A stretch of 23,831 bases of DNA from an uncultured Erysipelotrichaceae bacterium (GCA_902767005.1 CACXFY010000050.1:1-23831), one strand, 5' to 3'; shown: positions 7,604 to 14,921, counted from the stretch's first letter. Notes: a model not told the origin generated them from the sequence alone. Translations and numbers: made by a program.

Positions 7604-9727
7604 ATGCTAGGAAAAATCGACGAGATTATTAACAACACAGTAGTTGTTAAGTTAGATATAGATATTAATACACAACCTAACCTAGTTAATTTACATGTAA
7701 TATTTGAAAATGAAGAGGAAAAGGTTGTTGGAGAAATAGTTAATGTCGGGCAAACAGAATTAAGAGCTAATATCGTTGGTGAAATTGCTGATGGTAATTT
7801 TACACCTGGTAGTAGTAGTAAACCATCTTTTAAATCAAAAGTTAGATTAGTTAACATGGAAGAGTTGGAGTTATTACTAGGAGTACAATCAGTAGGATCT
7901 GGTTATACTAATTTTGGTACTAGTAATATATATAAAGGATATAAGATTAATGTTCCAATAAATGATTTCTTTAGTAATCACTTTGCAATACTAGGAAACT
8001 CTGGAGCAGGTAAATCTTGTACAGTTGCATCTATTTTCCAAAAGTTATATTTGAGTAGTCCAACACCACCAGTTAATTCAAGTTTATTCTTCTTTGATGC
8101 TTATGGTGAGTATACTAATGCTTTTGGTAAATTAAATCAACATAATTCACAATTGGATTATAAAGTTTATACTACAAACTATACTGATCCTAATACTGAA
8201 TTATTAAGAATACCTATATGGTTATTAGATGTAGATGATTTCGCTTTATTATTGGATGCTACTAATCCAGCACAATTACCAATAATAGAGAAGATGTTAA
8301 AACTAGTAGCAATATTAACTGGTACTAGTGAAATAGTAGTTAAAAGAAAAAATGATATTATAGCAAGAGCTTTACAAGATATTATGTTATCTGGTATGGA
8401 TTCTACAAAGATTCGTGACCAAGTTATTGCTATTCTAACTAAGTTCCATACAAATGAATTGAACTTAAATAGTCAAATAGTACAACCAGGTTATACTAGA
8501 ACATTAAAACAATGTTTATATATTGATAAAACTGGTAAGATGCAAGAGATGGAATTAGTTGTAGACTTTATTAGAAGTTATATATTAGAAGATATAATAG
8601 AAGTTCCTGAAGATGAAAAGGCTAAGTATTATACTTTAGCTGATTTAGAGAATGCTCTTGACTTTACTTTAATTAGTGAAGGTACTTTAAAGAGTGATAA
8701 AGTATTTGATATGGCTAATGTACTTAGTGTTAGATTACATACTTTAGCAACAGGTGATAATGCTAGATATTTTGATTATCCAGAGTATATTACTAGAGAT
8801 GATTATATTAAATCATTAGTTGTTAATAGTGAAACTGGTACAAGATGTCAAATTACTAACTTTAATATTAACTATGTAGATGATCGTTTAGCTAAGTGTT
8901 TTGTTAAAATTATATCTAGAATGTTATTTATTAAATCTAGTACTATTAAGCCTAGAGGTAGTAGAGCATTCCATATAATTATTGAAGAGGCACATAGATA
9001 CGTTCAACATGATAAAGATATCGAATTATTAGGATATAATATATTCGAACGTATTACTAAGGAAGGTCGTAAATATGGATGTTTCTTAGCTCTTATTACA
9101 CAAAGACCATCTGAGTTATCTGATACATGTATTTCTCAATGTGCAAACTTTGTTATTTTAAGAACTTTACACCCAACTGACTTAGGATATATTCAACATA
9201 TGGTTCCAAATGTTTCGGAAGAAGTTGTTTTACAACTTAAGAACTTAAAACCAGGAAACTGTATTGCTTTCGGTATGGCATTTAAAGTACCAATTACTAT
9301 GTATATAGATTTACCAGATCCAAGACCATTGTCTAACAATGTTGACTTGGAAGATGTTTGGTATCATGAGATTGCTGAAGAGACTGATAATGCTGATGGT
9401 GGATTGGCACTCGGTGCTAATACAGCTCAAGCTAATCAACAAATGATGGCAGCACAGGAAGTTAGACCACAACAAGTTCAGACAGCAAATAATTCACAAG
9501 TGTTAGGGGCAACAGTACCACAACAAGTAGCTCCTCAAACACCAATGCAACAGCCACCTATGCAACAGCCACCAATGGCTGGTGCGGTTCAAGCAGCTCC
9601 AATGCCACAAACAGTTGGTGTAGCACCTATGCCACAACAAGCACAAGTGTTAGGTGGAGCAGCAGTACCAACAGCGCCAGTTGCTCAAGCACCTCAAGGC
9701 AAGTTTATTACACAAGTTCCTGCCTAA
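7604..9727 (+). CDS. HerA/DUF87-type hexameric ATPase with Gln/Pro-rich tail
   Basis: A 707-aa P-loop ATPase. The N-terminal 90 residues are strand-rich and fit a HAS-barrel. The RecA-like core follows: Walker A GNSGAGKS (131-138), the HerA-type DAYGEY (155-160), Walker B IIIEEAH (458-464), ITQRPSEL (498-505) as sensor/Gln segment, and ILRTLHPTD (518-526). Members translocate DNA or protein as hexamers: HerA works with the NurA nuclease in end resection, and relatives serve in plasmid transfer and anti-phage modules. No nurA, Sir2 or other known partner is adjacent, so the role is open. The C-terminal ~100 residues are low-complexity Gln/Pro/Ala/Met, probably disordered. No membrane segment. 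It is transcribed away from essC and may simply be a chromosomal neighbour. Assignment to the HerA superfamily is firm; substrate unknown. Confidence 0.85.
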   Translation: MLGKIDEIINNTVVVKLDIDINTQPNLVNLHVIFENEEEKVVGEIVNVGQTELRANIVGEIADGNFTPGSSSKPSFKSKVRLVNMEELELLLGVQSVGSGYTNFGTSNIYKGYKINVPINDFFSNHFAILGNSGAGKSCTVASIFQKLYLSSPTPPVNSSLFFFDAYGEYTNAFGKLNQHNSQLDYKVYTTNYTDPNTELLRIPIWLLDVDDFALLLDATNPAQLPIIEKMLKLVAILTGTSEIVVKRKNDIIARALQDIMLSGMDSTKIRDQVIAILTKFHTNELNLNSQIVQPGYTRTLKQCLYIDKTGKMQEMELVVDFIRSYILEDIIEVPEDEKAKYYTLADLENALDFTLISEGTLKSDKVFDMANVLSVRLHTLATGDNARYFDYPEYITRDDYIKSLVVNSETGTRCQITNFNINYVDDRLAKCFVKIISRMLFIKSSTIKPRGSRAFHIIIEEAHRYVQHDKDIELLGYNIFERITKEGRKYGCFLALITQRPSELSDTCISQCANFVILRTLHPTDLGYIQHMVPNVSEEVVLQLKNLKPGNCIAFGMAFKVPITMYIDLPDPRPLSNNVDLEDVWYHEIAEETDNADGGLALGANTAQANQQMMAAQEVRPQQVQTANNSQVLGATVPQQVAPQTPMQQPPMQQPPMAGAVQAAPMPQTVGVAPMPQQAQVLGGAAVPTAPVAQAPQGKFITQVPA
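9545..9574 (+). repeat. Two tandem 15-bp repeats in the Gln/Pro-rich tail
   Basis: ATGCAACAGCCACCT is followed at once by a copy differing at the last base, encoding MQQPP twice. Such in-frame repeats can change copy number by slippage, so tail length may vary between strains. Confidence 0.7.
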
Positions 9728-9747
9728 TTGACGTCAACTACAAAAAA

Positions 9748-9791
9748 TTGACATTCGTTTTATTGACTTTATATATAATAGATATTATACT
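9748..9791 (+). promoter_or_regulatory. Promoter-like sequences just after the HerA-like gene
   Basis: Two overlapping candidates: TTGACT (9763-9768), 17 nt, TATACT (9786-9791); and TTGACA (9748-9753) with TATAAT (9774-9779) at a poor 20-nt spacing. Either would start RNA inside or just before the hairpin at 9793-9829. They could drive the downstream RNA if that hairpin is read through. Confidence 0.35.
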
Positions 9792-9792
9792 T

Positions 9793-9836
9793 GGTTTATC
9801 AATAGTGAAGAGACGATTATTGATAAACCTTTTTTT
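9793..9836 (+). terminator. Strong terminator after the HerA-like gene
   Basis: GGTTTATCAATA (9793-9804) pairs perfectly with 9818-9829, a 12-bp stem extendable by two pairs, followed by seven T. It separates the ATPase gene from the hairpin array. Confidence 0.85.
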
Positions 9837-9868
9837 ATATCAATAATGATTTACCACTATAGTTCAAA

Positions 9869-10480
9869 TCTATTAAGATTATGTATCTTATAGAATAAGG
9901 CTTAAATGATTAATAAATTACGTATTTATTAATATAATGACTTTTTATTTGATAATTTTAAATTGTCAAGTATCTAGAGATGTCTATGAAATCATGTGTT
10001 TCTTAGCATCTGGGTCTAAAGTTTGGTAGATTAAGTATCTTCTCAAAGGTAAGGATTAATGTCTTGATAAATTACGTATTTATTAAGAATAAGGTTTTAA
10101 CACTTAATGATTTACGCAATGGTTAAGTTAAGGGCCAATACTTAGTTTTACTAAGGTAAGGATATTTTTTATCTAATATTTATATTTAACGGTATAAAGT
10201 AAAGCCCAAAGTTTGGTAAACTATGTGTTTATTTCAAAATAAGAAACTAATATTTATTTAAATTACGCATTTGAATAAAGTAATGTCCAATGTTTAGTAA
10301 TTTACGCAATTACTAAAATAAAACTAAACGCTGAAATAATTACGCATTATCTTCAGATAATAACTTATGTTAAATGTTTGTAGAATTTATTTTCTCCAAA
10401 ATAATAGTTAATATTTGGAAGATTAAGTATCTATTTCAAAATAAGAGTTAAATGTTTAGTGAATTATTATATTTGCTAAA
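9869..10480 (+). repeat. Tandem array of ~16 hairpin units, period ~40 nt, conserved TANGY loops
   Basis: Clear hairpins lie at 9869-9894, 9909-9933, 9978-10011, 10022-10047, 10063-10087, 10103-10127, 10140-10157, 10212-10238, 10253-10279, 10293-10317, 10331-10356, 10377-10400, 10414-10440 and 10455-10480. Weaker ones at 9938-9968 and 10179-10198 fill the two double-length gaps. Most starts are 37-46 nt apart. Stems are about 9-11 bp with different sequences that stay complementary, for example TTTAGTAATT/AATTACTAAA and ATTAATAAAT/ATTTATTAAT. The 5-nt loop is TACGC, TACGT, TATGT or TAAGT in ten units and CATGT in one. Linkers of about 13 nt often read RTAAGR followed by TTAAATG. The units are not direct DNA repeats: structure and loop are kept rather than sequence. 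Confidence 0.85.
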
Positions 10481-10518
10481 GTAAAAACTTGTGGCGCTTT
10501 TCACTATTGGATTATTAA

Positions 10519-10534
10519 TATACAATATTGTATA
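10519..10534. repeat. Perfect 16-bp palindrome
   Basis: TATACAATATTGTATA is its own reverse complement. It lies between the hairpin array and the final terminator, so it may be a further RNA hairpin or a dimeric DNA-binding site. Confidence 0.6.
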
Positions 10535-10640
10535 CTAGAAGGTCACTAAGATTAATTTATTATTTAATGTAGCTGATTATCTAATAATTAATTGAAACCG
10601 GATTTAGGAATGTCATGACTCCTAAATCGCTTTATTAATA

Positions 10641-10672
10641 AAAACATAGATTGTGTAAATCTATGTTTTTTT
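10641..10672 (+). terminator. Terminator downstream of the hairpin array
   Basis: ACATAGATT (10644-10652) pairs with AATCTATGT (10658-10666), extended by AAA/TTT to 12 bp, with a 5-nt loop and further T to 10672. It ends the presumed noncoding RNA before sepF. Confidence 0.85.
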
Positions 10673-10767
10673 GTTGTCATTTATAGCAATTTTCTTTTAT
10701 TTTTATTTTTTTTATGATAAACTATTAATAGTAATTGATGAAAGAATGAAAAATGGAGGATATATAT

Positions 10768-11220
10768 ATGGGAATTGATATTAAAGGAATTTTTCGTGGA
10801 AATAATGAAGAAGAAGAAAAAGAAGAATTAGCAGGTGATGATGGATACTATACAACATCACGTGAGGAATTTCATGAACAAAACGGTATAGCTGGTTCTA
10901 AGATGATGTTACTTGAACCACGCGCTTATAGTGAATCACAACAAATTGCTGATTATTTAAAGAATAGAAGTGCTGTAGTTGTTAATTTAAAAAGAGTAAC
11001 TCCAGATCAAGCAAAAAGAATTGTTGATTTCTTATATGGTACTATTTATGCTATCGGTGGTGATATTCAAAAATTAGGTGGGGGTATTTTCTTATGCACA
11101 CCTAATAATGTTACTGTAGATGGTAAGATTAGTGATGAAGCTAATAATACTAATGGTAAAGGAAATAGAGCAGCTGGTAAAAAGGAAGGTAAAGAAGAGG
11201 AAGAAGACGATTTCTTTTAA
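10768..11220 (+). CDS. sepF: SepF cell-division protein
   Basis: Cytoplasmic FtsZ-binding protein that helps anchor and align the division ring, 150 aa. The N-terminal amphipathic membrane-binding segment is [11 protein letters not shown], followed by an acidic linker (Glu/Asp-rich, about 12-30) and the SepF core: [18 protein letters not shown], then [20 protein letters not shown], and [19 protein letters not shown] with FLCTPNNV. The last block is almost invariant in SepF. The C-terminus is an acidic Lys/Glu-rich tail. An upstream in-frame ATG at 10753 overlaps the GGAGGA SD (10755-10760), so ATG 10768 is the start. divIVA follows after 25 nt. In many Bacillota ylmG and ylmH stand between sepF and divIVA; both are missing here. 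Confidence 0.95.
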   Translation: MGIDIKGIFRGNNEEEEKEELAGDDGYYTTSREEFHEQNGIAGSKMMLLEPRAYSESQQIADYLKNRSAVVVNLKRVTPDQAKRIVDFLYGTIYAIGGDIQKLGGGIFLCTPNNVTVDGKISDEANNTNGKGNRAAGKKEGKEEEEDDFF

Positions 11221-11245
11221 AAATTAACAGATTCTAGGTGATTAT

Positions 11246-11683
11246 ATGGAAAAGTTTAGTTATGAAGCTAAGGGATATAATCGTCATGAAGTTAACCAAT
11301 TTGTTTCAGATGTTATTACTCAGACTGAGGGGATAATAAAAAGAGTAAAAGAACAGAGAACTGAGATAGAAGAATTAAAAAAAGAATTAGAGCATTATAA
11401 AAACTTAGAGGAAACTTTAAAAATGTCGATTATAAAAGCGGATAAGCAAGCTGAAGAAATAAAAAGGATGGCTCGTAGTGAAGGTGAAATAATTATTAAT
11501 GATGCTAAGACTAATGCGTCTAGAATTGTTAATGAAGCGCTTTTAAGATCAGAAAAAATTGAAAATAATGCTGAAATTCTTGAAAAAAATATGCAAATTT
11601 TTAAACGAAAATTAAAGTTGATTGTTGAACAACAAATGGCTATTGTTGATGAAATTGAAGTTTTAGAATTAGATCCAAAGTAG
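11246..11683 (+). CDS. divIVA: DivIVA-family coiled-coil protein
   Basis: A 145-aa cytoplasmic coiled-coil protein that recognises negatively curved membrane at poles and septa and recruits division or wall proteins. The N-terminal DivIVA domain is shortened but recognisable: FSYEAKGYNRHEVNQFVSDV (4-23), with the Y-x-x-x-E-V-x-x-F-x pattern that contacts membrane. It is followed by an almost continuous heptad-rich coiled coil (about 28-140, high in Lys, Glu and Ile). Its place directly behind sepF matches the conserved sepF...divIVA-ileS order of Bacillota and supports DivIVA over GpsB, as does its length (GpsB is about 100 aa). AGGTG lies 5 nt before the ATG. A terminator overlaps its stop, so it does not read through into the next cassette. 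A paralogous role in sporulation or growth-zone placement cannot be excluded. Confidence 0.85.
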   Translation: MEKFSYEAKGYNRHEVNQFVSDVITQTEGIIKRVKEQRTEIEELKKELEHYKNLEETLKMSIIKADKQAEEIKRMARSEGEIIINDAKTNASRIVNEALLRSEKIENNAEILEKNMQIFKRKLKLIVEQQMAIVDEIEVLELDPK

Positions 11684-11702
11684 GTAATACCTACTTTTTT
11701 AA
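11677..11702 (+). terminator. Terminator of the sepF-divIVA operon
   Basis: AAAGTAGGT (11677-11685) pairs with ACCTACTTT (11689-11697), a 9-bp stem with a 3-nt loop, followed by T. Confidence 0.85.
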
Positions 11703-11714
11703 TTTTATAATATA

Positions 11715-11723
11715 TGATAGAAT
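11715..11723 (+). promoter_or_regulatory. Extended -10 promoter of the membrane-protein cassette
   Basis: TGATAGAAT matches TGN plus a -10 with one mismatch. A TATAAT also occurs at 11706-11711. No convincing -35. It lies 30 nt before the first cassette gene. Confidence 0.45.
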
Positions 11724-11752
11724 TATTAATAGAATGATAAAAGAGTGATGTT

Positions 11753-12739
11753 ATGATAATGATGAATTGTAATGATGCTGGTTTAGTTAGTATTTTATCT
11801 ATTACTAAAGGTATGCTTAATATTATTTGGATAATTGGGCCTATTTTAGCAATTATTAGTCTCCTTATCAATATTACTATGATGTTAAAAGATCCTGATA
11901 ATAAGAAGATTCCAAAAAAGATATTTAATAGTCTTATTGCTTTAGTGGTACTATTTTTAATACCAGCTATTATTAATGCTACTATGTATATGATTGGTGA
12001 AAATAGTAAAATTAGTTCTTGCTGGAATAATGCTAGTGGTAGAGTTACTTTTAATGCTACTTATATTGATCCATATAGTGGTAAAAGAAAAACAAGATTT
12101 GTTACTGATCCAGAATATGAAAAAGGTGATGCTAAAAAGACTGATGATGGTACAGATATTAGTGGTACTCCTGACTCATCTTGTGGTAGTTTAGAATATT
12201 GTAATAAGTTTTTAACAAGTATGGTTAATAATTCTAAAAGATTAAATGAAGCTATTCTTAAGAATAATGCTTCAGTAGTATATTCTAATAGTGGAGATCC
12301 TAGATCTTGGGCTGAAGCTATTAAAGTAGCTGAGGCTGGTAGGACAGTTAAAATTAGTTGTAATAGACCGTCACATTGGGGTATGAAAGATGTAACTGGG
12401 GAATATAGAGATTTTTGGTCTTTATCAGCTGGTGGCTTTAAGAATTATGGTGGTCCGATGACTAAATATACTAAGCAACTTAAATTTAATGGTTCTAAAA
12501 GTGTAAGACAAGGTATTAAAGAAGGAATAGTACAACCTGGTGATATAATTGGTACTTCAGGACATACTTTTGCGATATATAGTGTTGATAAAAGTAGCGG
12601 TTCAGCAGTAGTATTTGATGGTGGCCATAAGTTTACTAATAAATGTCAACAAAAGAGAAAATGTTCACCAATGTTTACTTATTCTGCTAGTACTAATGGT
12701 GGATATAAGTTATATCAGATTATAAGGTGGGTAAAATAA
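11753..12739 (+). CDS. Family A1: two-membrane-segment protein with papain-like (NlpC/P60- or CHAP-like) domain
   Basis: A 328-aa membrane protein. Two hydrophobic helices (about 18-44 and 58-82) separated by a short Asp/Lys loop resemble the VirB2/TrbC pilin-like topology. A Ser/Thr-rich linker follows, then a C-terminal domain (about 140-328). There a Cys followed by a Trp seven residues on (C203, W209), His in PGDIIGTSGHTFAIYSV (H271) and Asp in VVFDGGH (D289) form the order of a Cys-His-Asp papain-like hydrolase. The PGD-(x)n-GH-x-x-I-Y pattern is typical of NlpC/P60 and CHAP peptidoglycan hydrolases. Additional Cys (6, 90, 144, 150, 298, 304) suggest disulphides outside the cell. The stop overlaps the next start by one base (TAATG), so translation is coupled. 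A close paralogue begins at 13920. Wall cleavage is inferred; substrate unknown, and a toxin role is possible. The first in-frame ATG of several was taken as start, so the exact start is uncertain. Confidence 0.65.
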   Translation: MIMMNCNDAGLVSILSITKGMLNIIWIIGPILAIISLLINITMMLKDPDNKKIPKKIFNSLIALVVLFLIPAIINATMYMIGENSKISSCWNNASGRVTFNATYIDPYSGKRKTRFVTDPEYEKGDAKKTDDGTDISGTPDSSCGSLEYCNKFLTSMVNNSKRLNEAILKNNASVVYSNSGDPRSWAEAIKVAEAGRTVKISCNRPSHWGMKDVTGEYRDFWSLSAGGFKNYGGPMTKYTKQLKFNGSKSVRQGIKEGIVQPGDIIGTSGHTFAIYSVDKSSGSAVVFDGGHKFTNKCQQKRKCSPMFTYSASTNGGYKLYQIIRWVK

Positions 12740-13164
12740 TGAAGAAAAAGAAGAATATGAATAATGTATTCATTGCTGTTACAGTGATAGTTGTTTTACT
12801 AGTATTTTATTTAGTATATAACAGTATTACTAAAGATAAGTATTCTTGTGTAGATTATGAAACTAATACCTATTATACTTTTAAAACAGAATCTGATATG
12901 CATAAAGTATGTGATAAATTTAATGGTGTAGAAGAAGATAAACAATTAAATAGTTATGAGATTTATGATGATTTAATTAATGCTGATGAATATGGTTTTA
13001 CATTTGATCCTTATATTAATAGTAATGATGGGCTATCTATTATAGTTATTATTACTGATTGTAATCATCCAAAAGAAACTAGAGAAAGAGCTATTAATTG
13101 GTTTAAAAATCATTCATATAATATAAGTGATTATACTATAGAGTATGAATATCCATGTGAATAA
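12739..13164 (+). CDS. Family B1: single-pass membrane protein with four conserved cysteines
   Basis: A 141-aa protein: short basic N-terminus, one membrane helix (about 9-30), and an outside domain of about 110 residues. Four Cys are shared with the two paralogues at 14921 and 17012: C37 (YSCVDYET), C58 (MHKVCDKF), C108 (TDCN) and C140 (EYPC at the very end). The spacing suggests two disulphides in a small extracytoplasmic fold. I recognise no family. The ATG at 12739 overlaps the stop of the papain-like gene, with AAGGTGG 8 nt upstream, so the two products are made together and may bind each other. An inhibitor, immunity protein or assembly partner for the hydrolase are possibilities, none demonstrated. 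It is expected to sit on the outer face of the membrane. Confidence 0.6.
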   Translation: MKKKKNMNNVFIAVTVIVVLLVFYLVYNSITKDKYSCVDYETNTYYTFKTESDMHKVCDKFNGVEEDKQLNSYEIYDDLINADEYGFTFDPYINSNDGLSIIVIITDCNHPKETRERAINWFKNHSYNISDYTIEYEYPCE

Positions 13165-13187
13165 AAAGAGATTGTGAAGTGATACTA

Positions 13188-13910
13188 ATGAAAAAAATTA
13201 AGAAATTAAGCTTATCTACAATAGGATTGATAATAGCAGGTATTGGGATTATATTAATAGTTTTCTCTTTACTTATCGATTATGGTGTATTCAAGAATGT
13301 TGGAGATGGGTCTGTAATTAATGTAGAAGATGATAATACTAAGTTCATTGATTATATGGAAAAAGTTACGAGAGATGGTAAACTAAATAAAGTAATTAAG
13401 AAAGCTATTCCAAATATAAAAAATGGTACTAATTTAAAGATGATTGCTATCGACATAGATGTAGATGATGAAAAAGAGTTAGTTATTTTTTATAATAATA
13501 GTTTAGTTGTTATAAATGTTAATCTACTTGATTTTAAGATTAATTATAAAGAGACATTTGAGAATGTAAAAGATGAAAATAGTTTAAGGTACCTTTATTC
13601 TTTTAATGATAGTGAGTTTGTTTGGTCTTATGAAACTACAGAAGGTGATTATGTTATTATGCATTATGATAATAAGACTGTTTCTAAAGAAGAGTTTGAT
13701 AACAATTATTTTGTTATAAAGAGTGAAGATGCTACTGATTCTATTAATTTATTTGAAGAGTGTTTATTGTTTAAATATGGAGAGACTAAGTTGGATTTAA
13801 ATGCTTTAGAAGATTCAATGTATGATGACTCTACTATTATTGAAAAGGCTAATTTAACATATGAAGAAATTGAAGGACTAATGAATAATGAAGAAGAATC
13901 GTCAGAATAG
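13188..13910 (+). CDS. Family C1: single-pass membrane protein with D-x-D-x-D strand motif
   Basis: A 240-aa protein with one N-terminal membrane helix (about 11-33) and an acidic outer domain. The stretch AIDIDVDDEKELVIFYN (87-103) looks like the D-x-D-x-D-G/E-x-x-E/D-L loops of FG-GAP/VCBS-type beta repeats that bind calcium, though only one copy is clear. The rest, up to about residue 185, is shared with the paralogue at 17468 (for example GKLNK/GSLNK, FxNVKDExSL, EGDY, EEFDNNYFVIK). The C-terminus is strongly acidic. The frame is open from GTG 13179, but AAGTGA before the ATG at 13188 and the basic MKKIKK start favour 13188. It is 23 nt after the four-Cys gene and 9 nt before the second papain-like gene, so likely one operon. 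Function not recognised. Confidence 0.55.
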   Translation: MKKIKKLSLSTIGLIIAGIGIILIVFSLLIDYGVFKNVGDGSVINVEDDNTKFIDYMEKVTRDGKLNKVIKKAIPNIKNGTNLKMIAIDIDVDDEKELVIFYNNSLVVINVNLLDFKINYKETFENVKDENSLRYLYSFNDSEFVWSYETTEGDYVIMHYDNKTVSKEEFDNNYFVIKSEDATDSINLFEECLLFKYGETKLDLNALEDSMYDDSTIIEKANLTYEEIEGLMNNEEESSE

Positions 13911-13919
13911 AGTGATATT

Positions 13920-14921
13920 ATGATATTAATGAATTGTAATGATGCTGGTTTAGCAACTATTTTAGCAGTAGTAAAGAACATGTTAAATATTATTTGGATA
14001 GTTGGACCAATTGTATCTATTATAGCTTTAATAATAGGTATTACTAAATTAGTTACTACTCCAGATGATAAGAAGATTCCTAAAACAATATTTAACAGTT
14101 TAATAGCTCTAGTAGTATTATTTTTAATACCAGCACTAGTTAATGGAGTTATGTATATGTTAGGAGAATCTAGTAGTATTAGTTCTTGTTGGAATAGAAG
14201 TTCTACTATTAGTTTTTCTTCTTCCTATATAAATCCTTATGGTAGTGATAGAAGAAGAGGATTTGTTCATAATCCAAGTGAGTATGAAAAAGGTGACGAA
14301 AAGAAGACAGATACTTCTGGTACATATACTAATGATGCTGATTATGCTATTACGGATACATCTTGTGGTAGTTTGGAATATTGTAATAAATTCTTAACTA
14401 GTATGGTTAATAATTCTAGAAGATTGAATGATGCTATTATTAAGAATAATGCACCTGTTACTTATTCTTGGCCTAAATCTGCTAAGTCATGGGGAGCGGC
14501 AATTAGAATTGCTGAACGTGGTGGTTTAGTTGCTACTACATGTGTTGTTCCAGCAAATTGGGGTGTAACAGATGTAGTTGGTTCACATTCACCACTAAAT
14601 TCAGTTGGTTTAGGTGGTTTTCATAACTATAAAGGAAAGATTACACAATATACAAAGCAATATAAGTTTGATGGATCTATGAGTGTAAAAACAGCTATTC
14701 AAAGAGGAATGATTCAACCTGGTGATATTGTTGGTGTTAAAGGACATACTTTTGCTATATATAGTGTTAATAAAAGTACTGGATCAGCAGTAGTATTTGA
14801 TGGCGGACATAGATTTACTGTACCATGTCAAAAGAAAAGACAATGTTCACCAATGTTTACTTATTCAGCTAAAGCAAATGCAAGTATGAGATTATATCAA
14901 TTGATAAGGTGGGTAAAATAA
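13920..14921 (+). CDS. Family A2: paralogue of the two-membrane-segment papain-like protein
   Basis: A 333-aa protein closely similar to the product of 11753-12739 in both halves. Membrane helices lie at about 18-46 and 58-82, with the strongly conserved KKIPKTIFNSLIALVVLFL. The shared SCGSLEYCNKFLTSMVNN segment precedes the catalytic domain. The proposed catalytic residues are again in register: C208 (TTCVVPANWG), H276 (KGHTFAIYSV) and D294 (VVFDGGH). Divergence is greatest in the linker (95-145) and just before and after the catalytic Cys (about 180-235), where substrate or partner specificity could reside. The stop overlaps the next ATG by one base. Its start follows the previous stop by 9 nt with GAGTGAT between. 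Two copies with retained active sites argue for two working enzymes rather than a decaying duplicate. Confidence 0.65.
   Translation: MILMNCNDAGLATILAVVKNMLNIIWIVGPIVSIIALIIGITKLVTTPDDKKIPKTIFNSLIALVVLFLIPALVNGVMYMLGESSSISSCWNRSSTISFSSSYINPYGSDRRRGFVHNPSEYEKGDEKKTDTSGTYTNDADYAITDTSCGSLEYCNKFLTSMVNNSRRLNDAIIKNNAPVTYSWPKSAKSWGAAIRIAERGGLVATTCVVPANWGVTDVVGSHSPLNSVGLGGFHNYKGKITQYTKQYKFDGSMSVKTAIQRGMIQPGDIVGVKGHTFAIYSVNKSTGSAVVFDGGHRFTVPCQKKRQCSPMFTYSAKANASMRLYQLIRWVK

Larger units (their letters stand above)
9865..10672 (+). ncRNA. Putative ~800-nt structured noncoding RNA made of tandem hairpins
   Basis: No plausible protein gene lies between 9728 and 10768. From 9869 to 10480 the sequence is a run of small hairpins (see the repeat entry), then a 16-bp palindrome (10519-10534), hairpins at 10574-10590 and 10601-10628 (9-bp stem GATTTAGGA/TCCTAAATC), and a terminator at 10641-10672. 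The only strong terminator after the array is on the plus strand, and mismatches in the stems are G-T in plus-strand sense, so I infer plus-strand transcription. A weak TATAGT -10 at 9858-9863 would start RNA almost exactly at the first hairpin; stronger promoter-like sequences lie upstream of the 9793-9836 terminator. It does not look like RNase P RNA, tmRNA, SRP RNA, 6S RNA or a tRNA cluster. I recognise no known family. Transcription and boundaries are inferred. Confidence 0.6.

Noticed and set aside
7600..7857. 85-codon minus-strand frame at the start of the HerA-like gene
   Set aside because: Fully inside a well-supported gene on the other strand; no SD.
9728..9737. TTGACGTCAA palindrome right after the ATPase stop codon, as an operator
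   Set aside because: A single 10-bp palindrome without a second copy or a clear overlapping promoter is too weak.
9869..10480. CRISPR array or integron attC array
   Set aside because: Units are not identical direct repeats with unique spacers; stem sequences vary while pairing is kept, and no cas genes or integrase are nearby.
9728..10767. A decayed protein gene
   Set aside because: No frame stays open for a meaningful length on either strand, and the regular hairpin period explains the sequence better.
10753..10767. Upstream ATG of sepF as the start
   Set aside because: It overlaps the GGAGGA ribosome binding site that is correctly spaced for the ATG at 10768.
11395..11871. 158-codon open frame on the minus strand over divIVA
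   Set aside because: It is the complement of the divIVA coiled coil and the next gene start, with no ribosome binding site or family resemblance.
13188..13910. Calling the C1 protein an FG-GAP beta-propeller
   Set aside because: Only one D-x-D-x-D loop is visible; a propeller needs several repeats.
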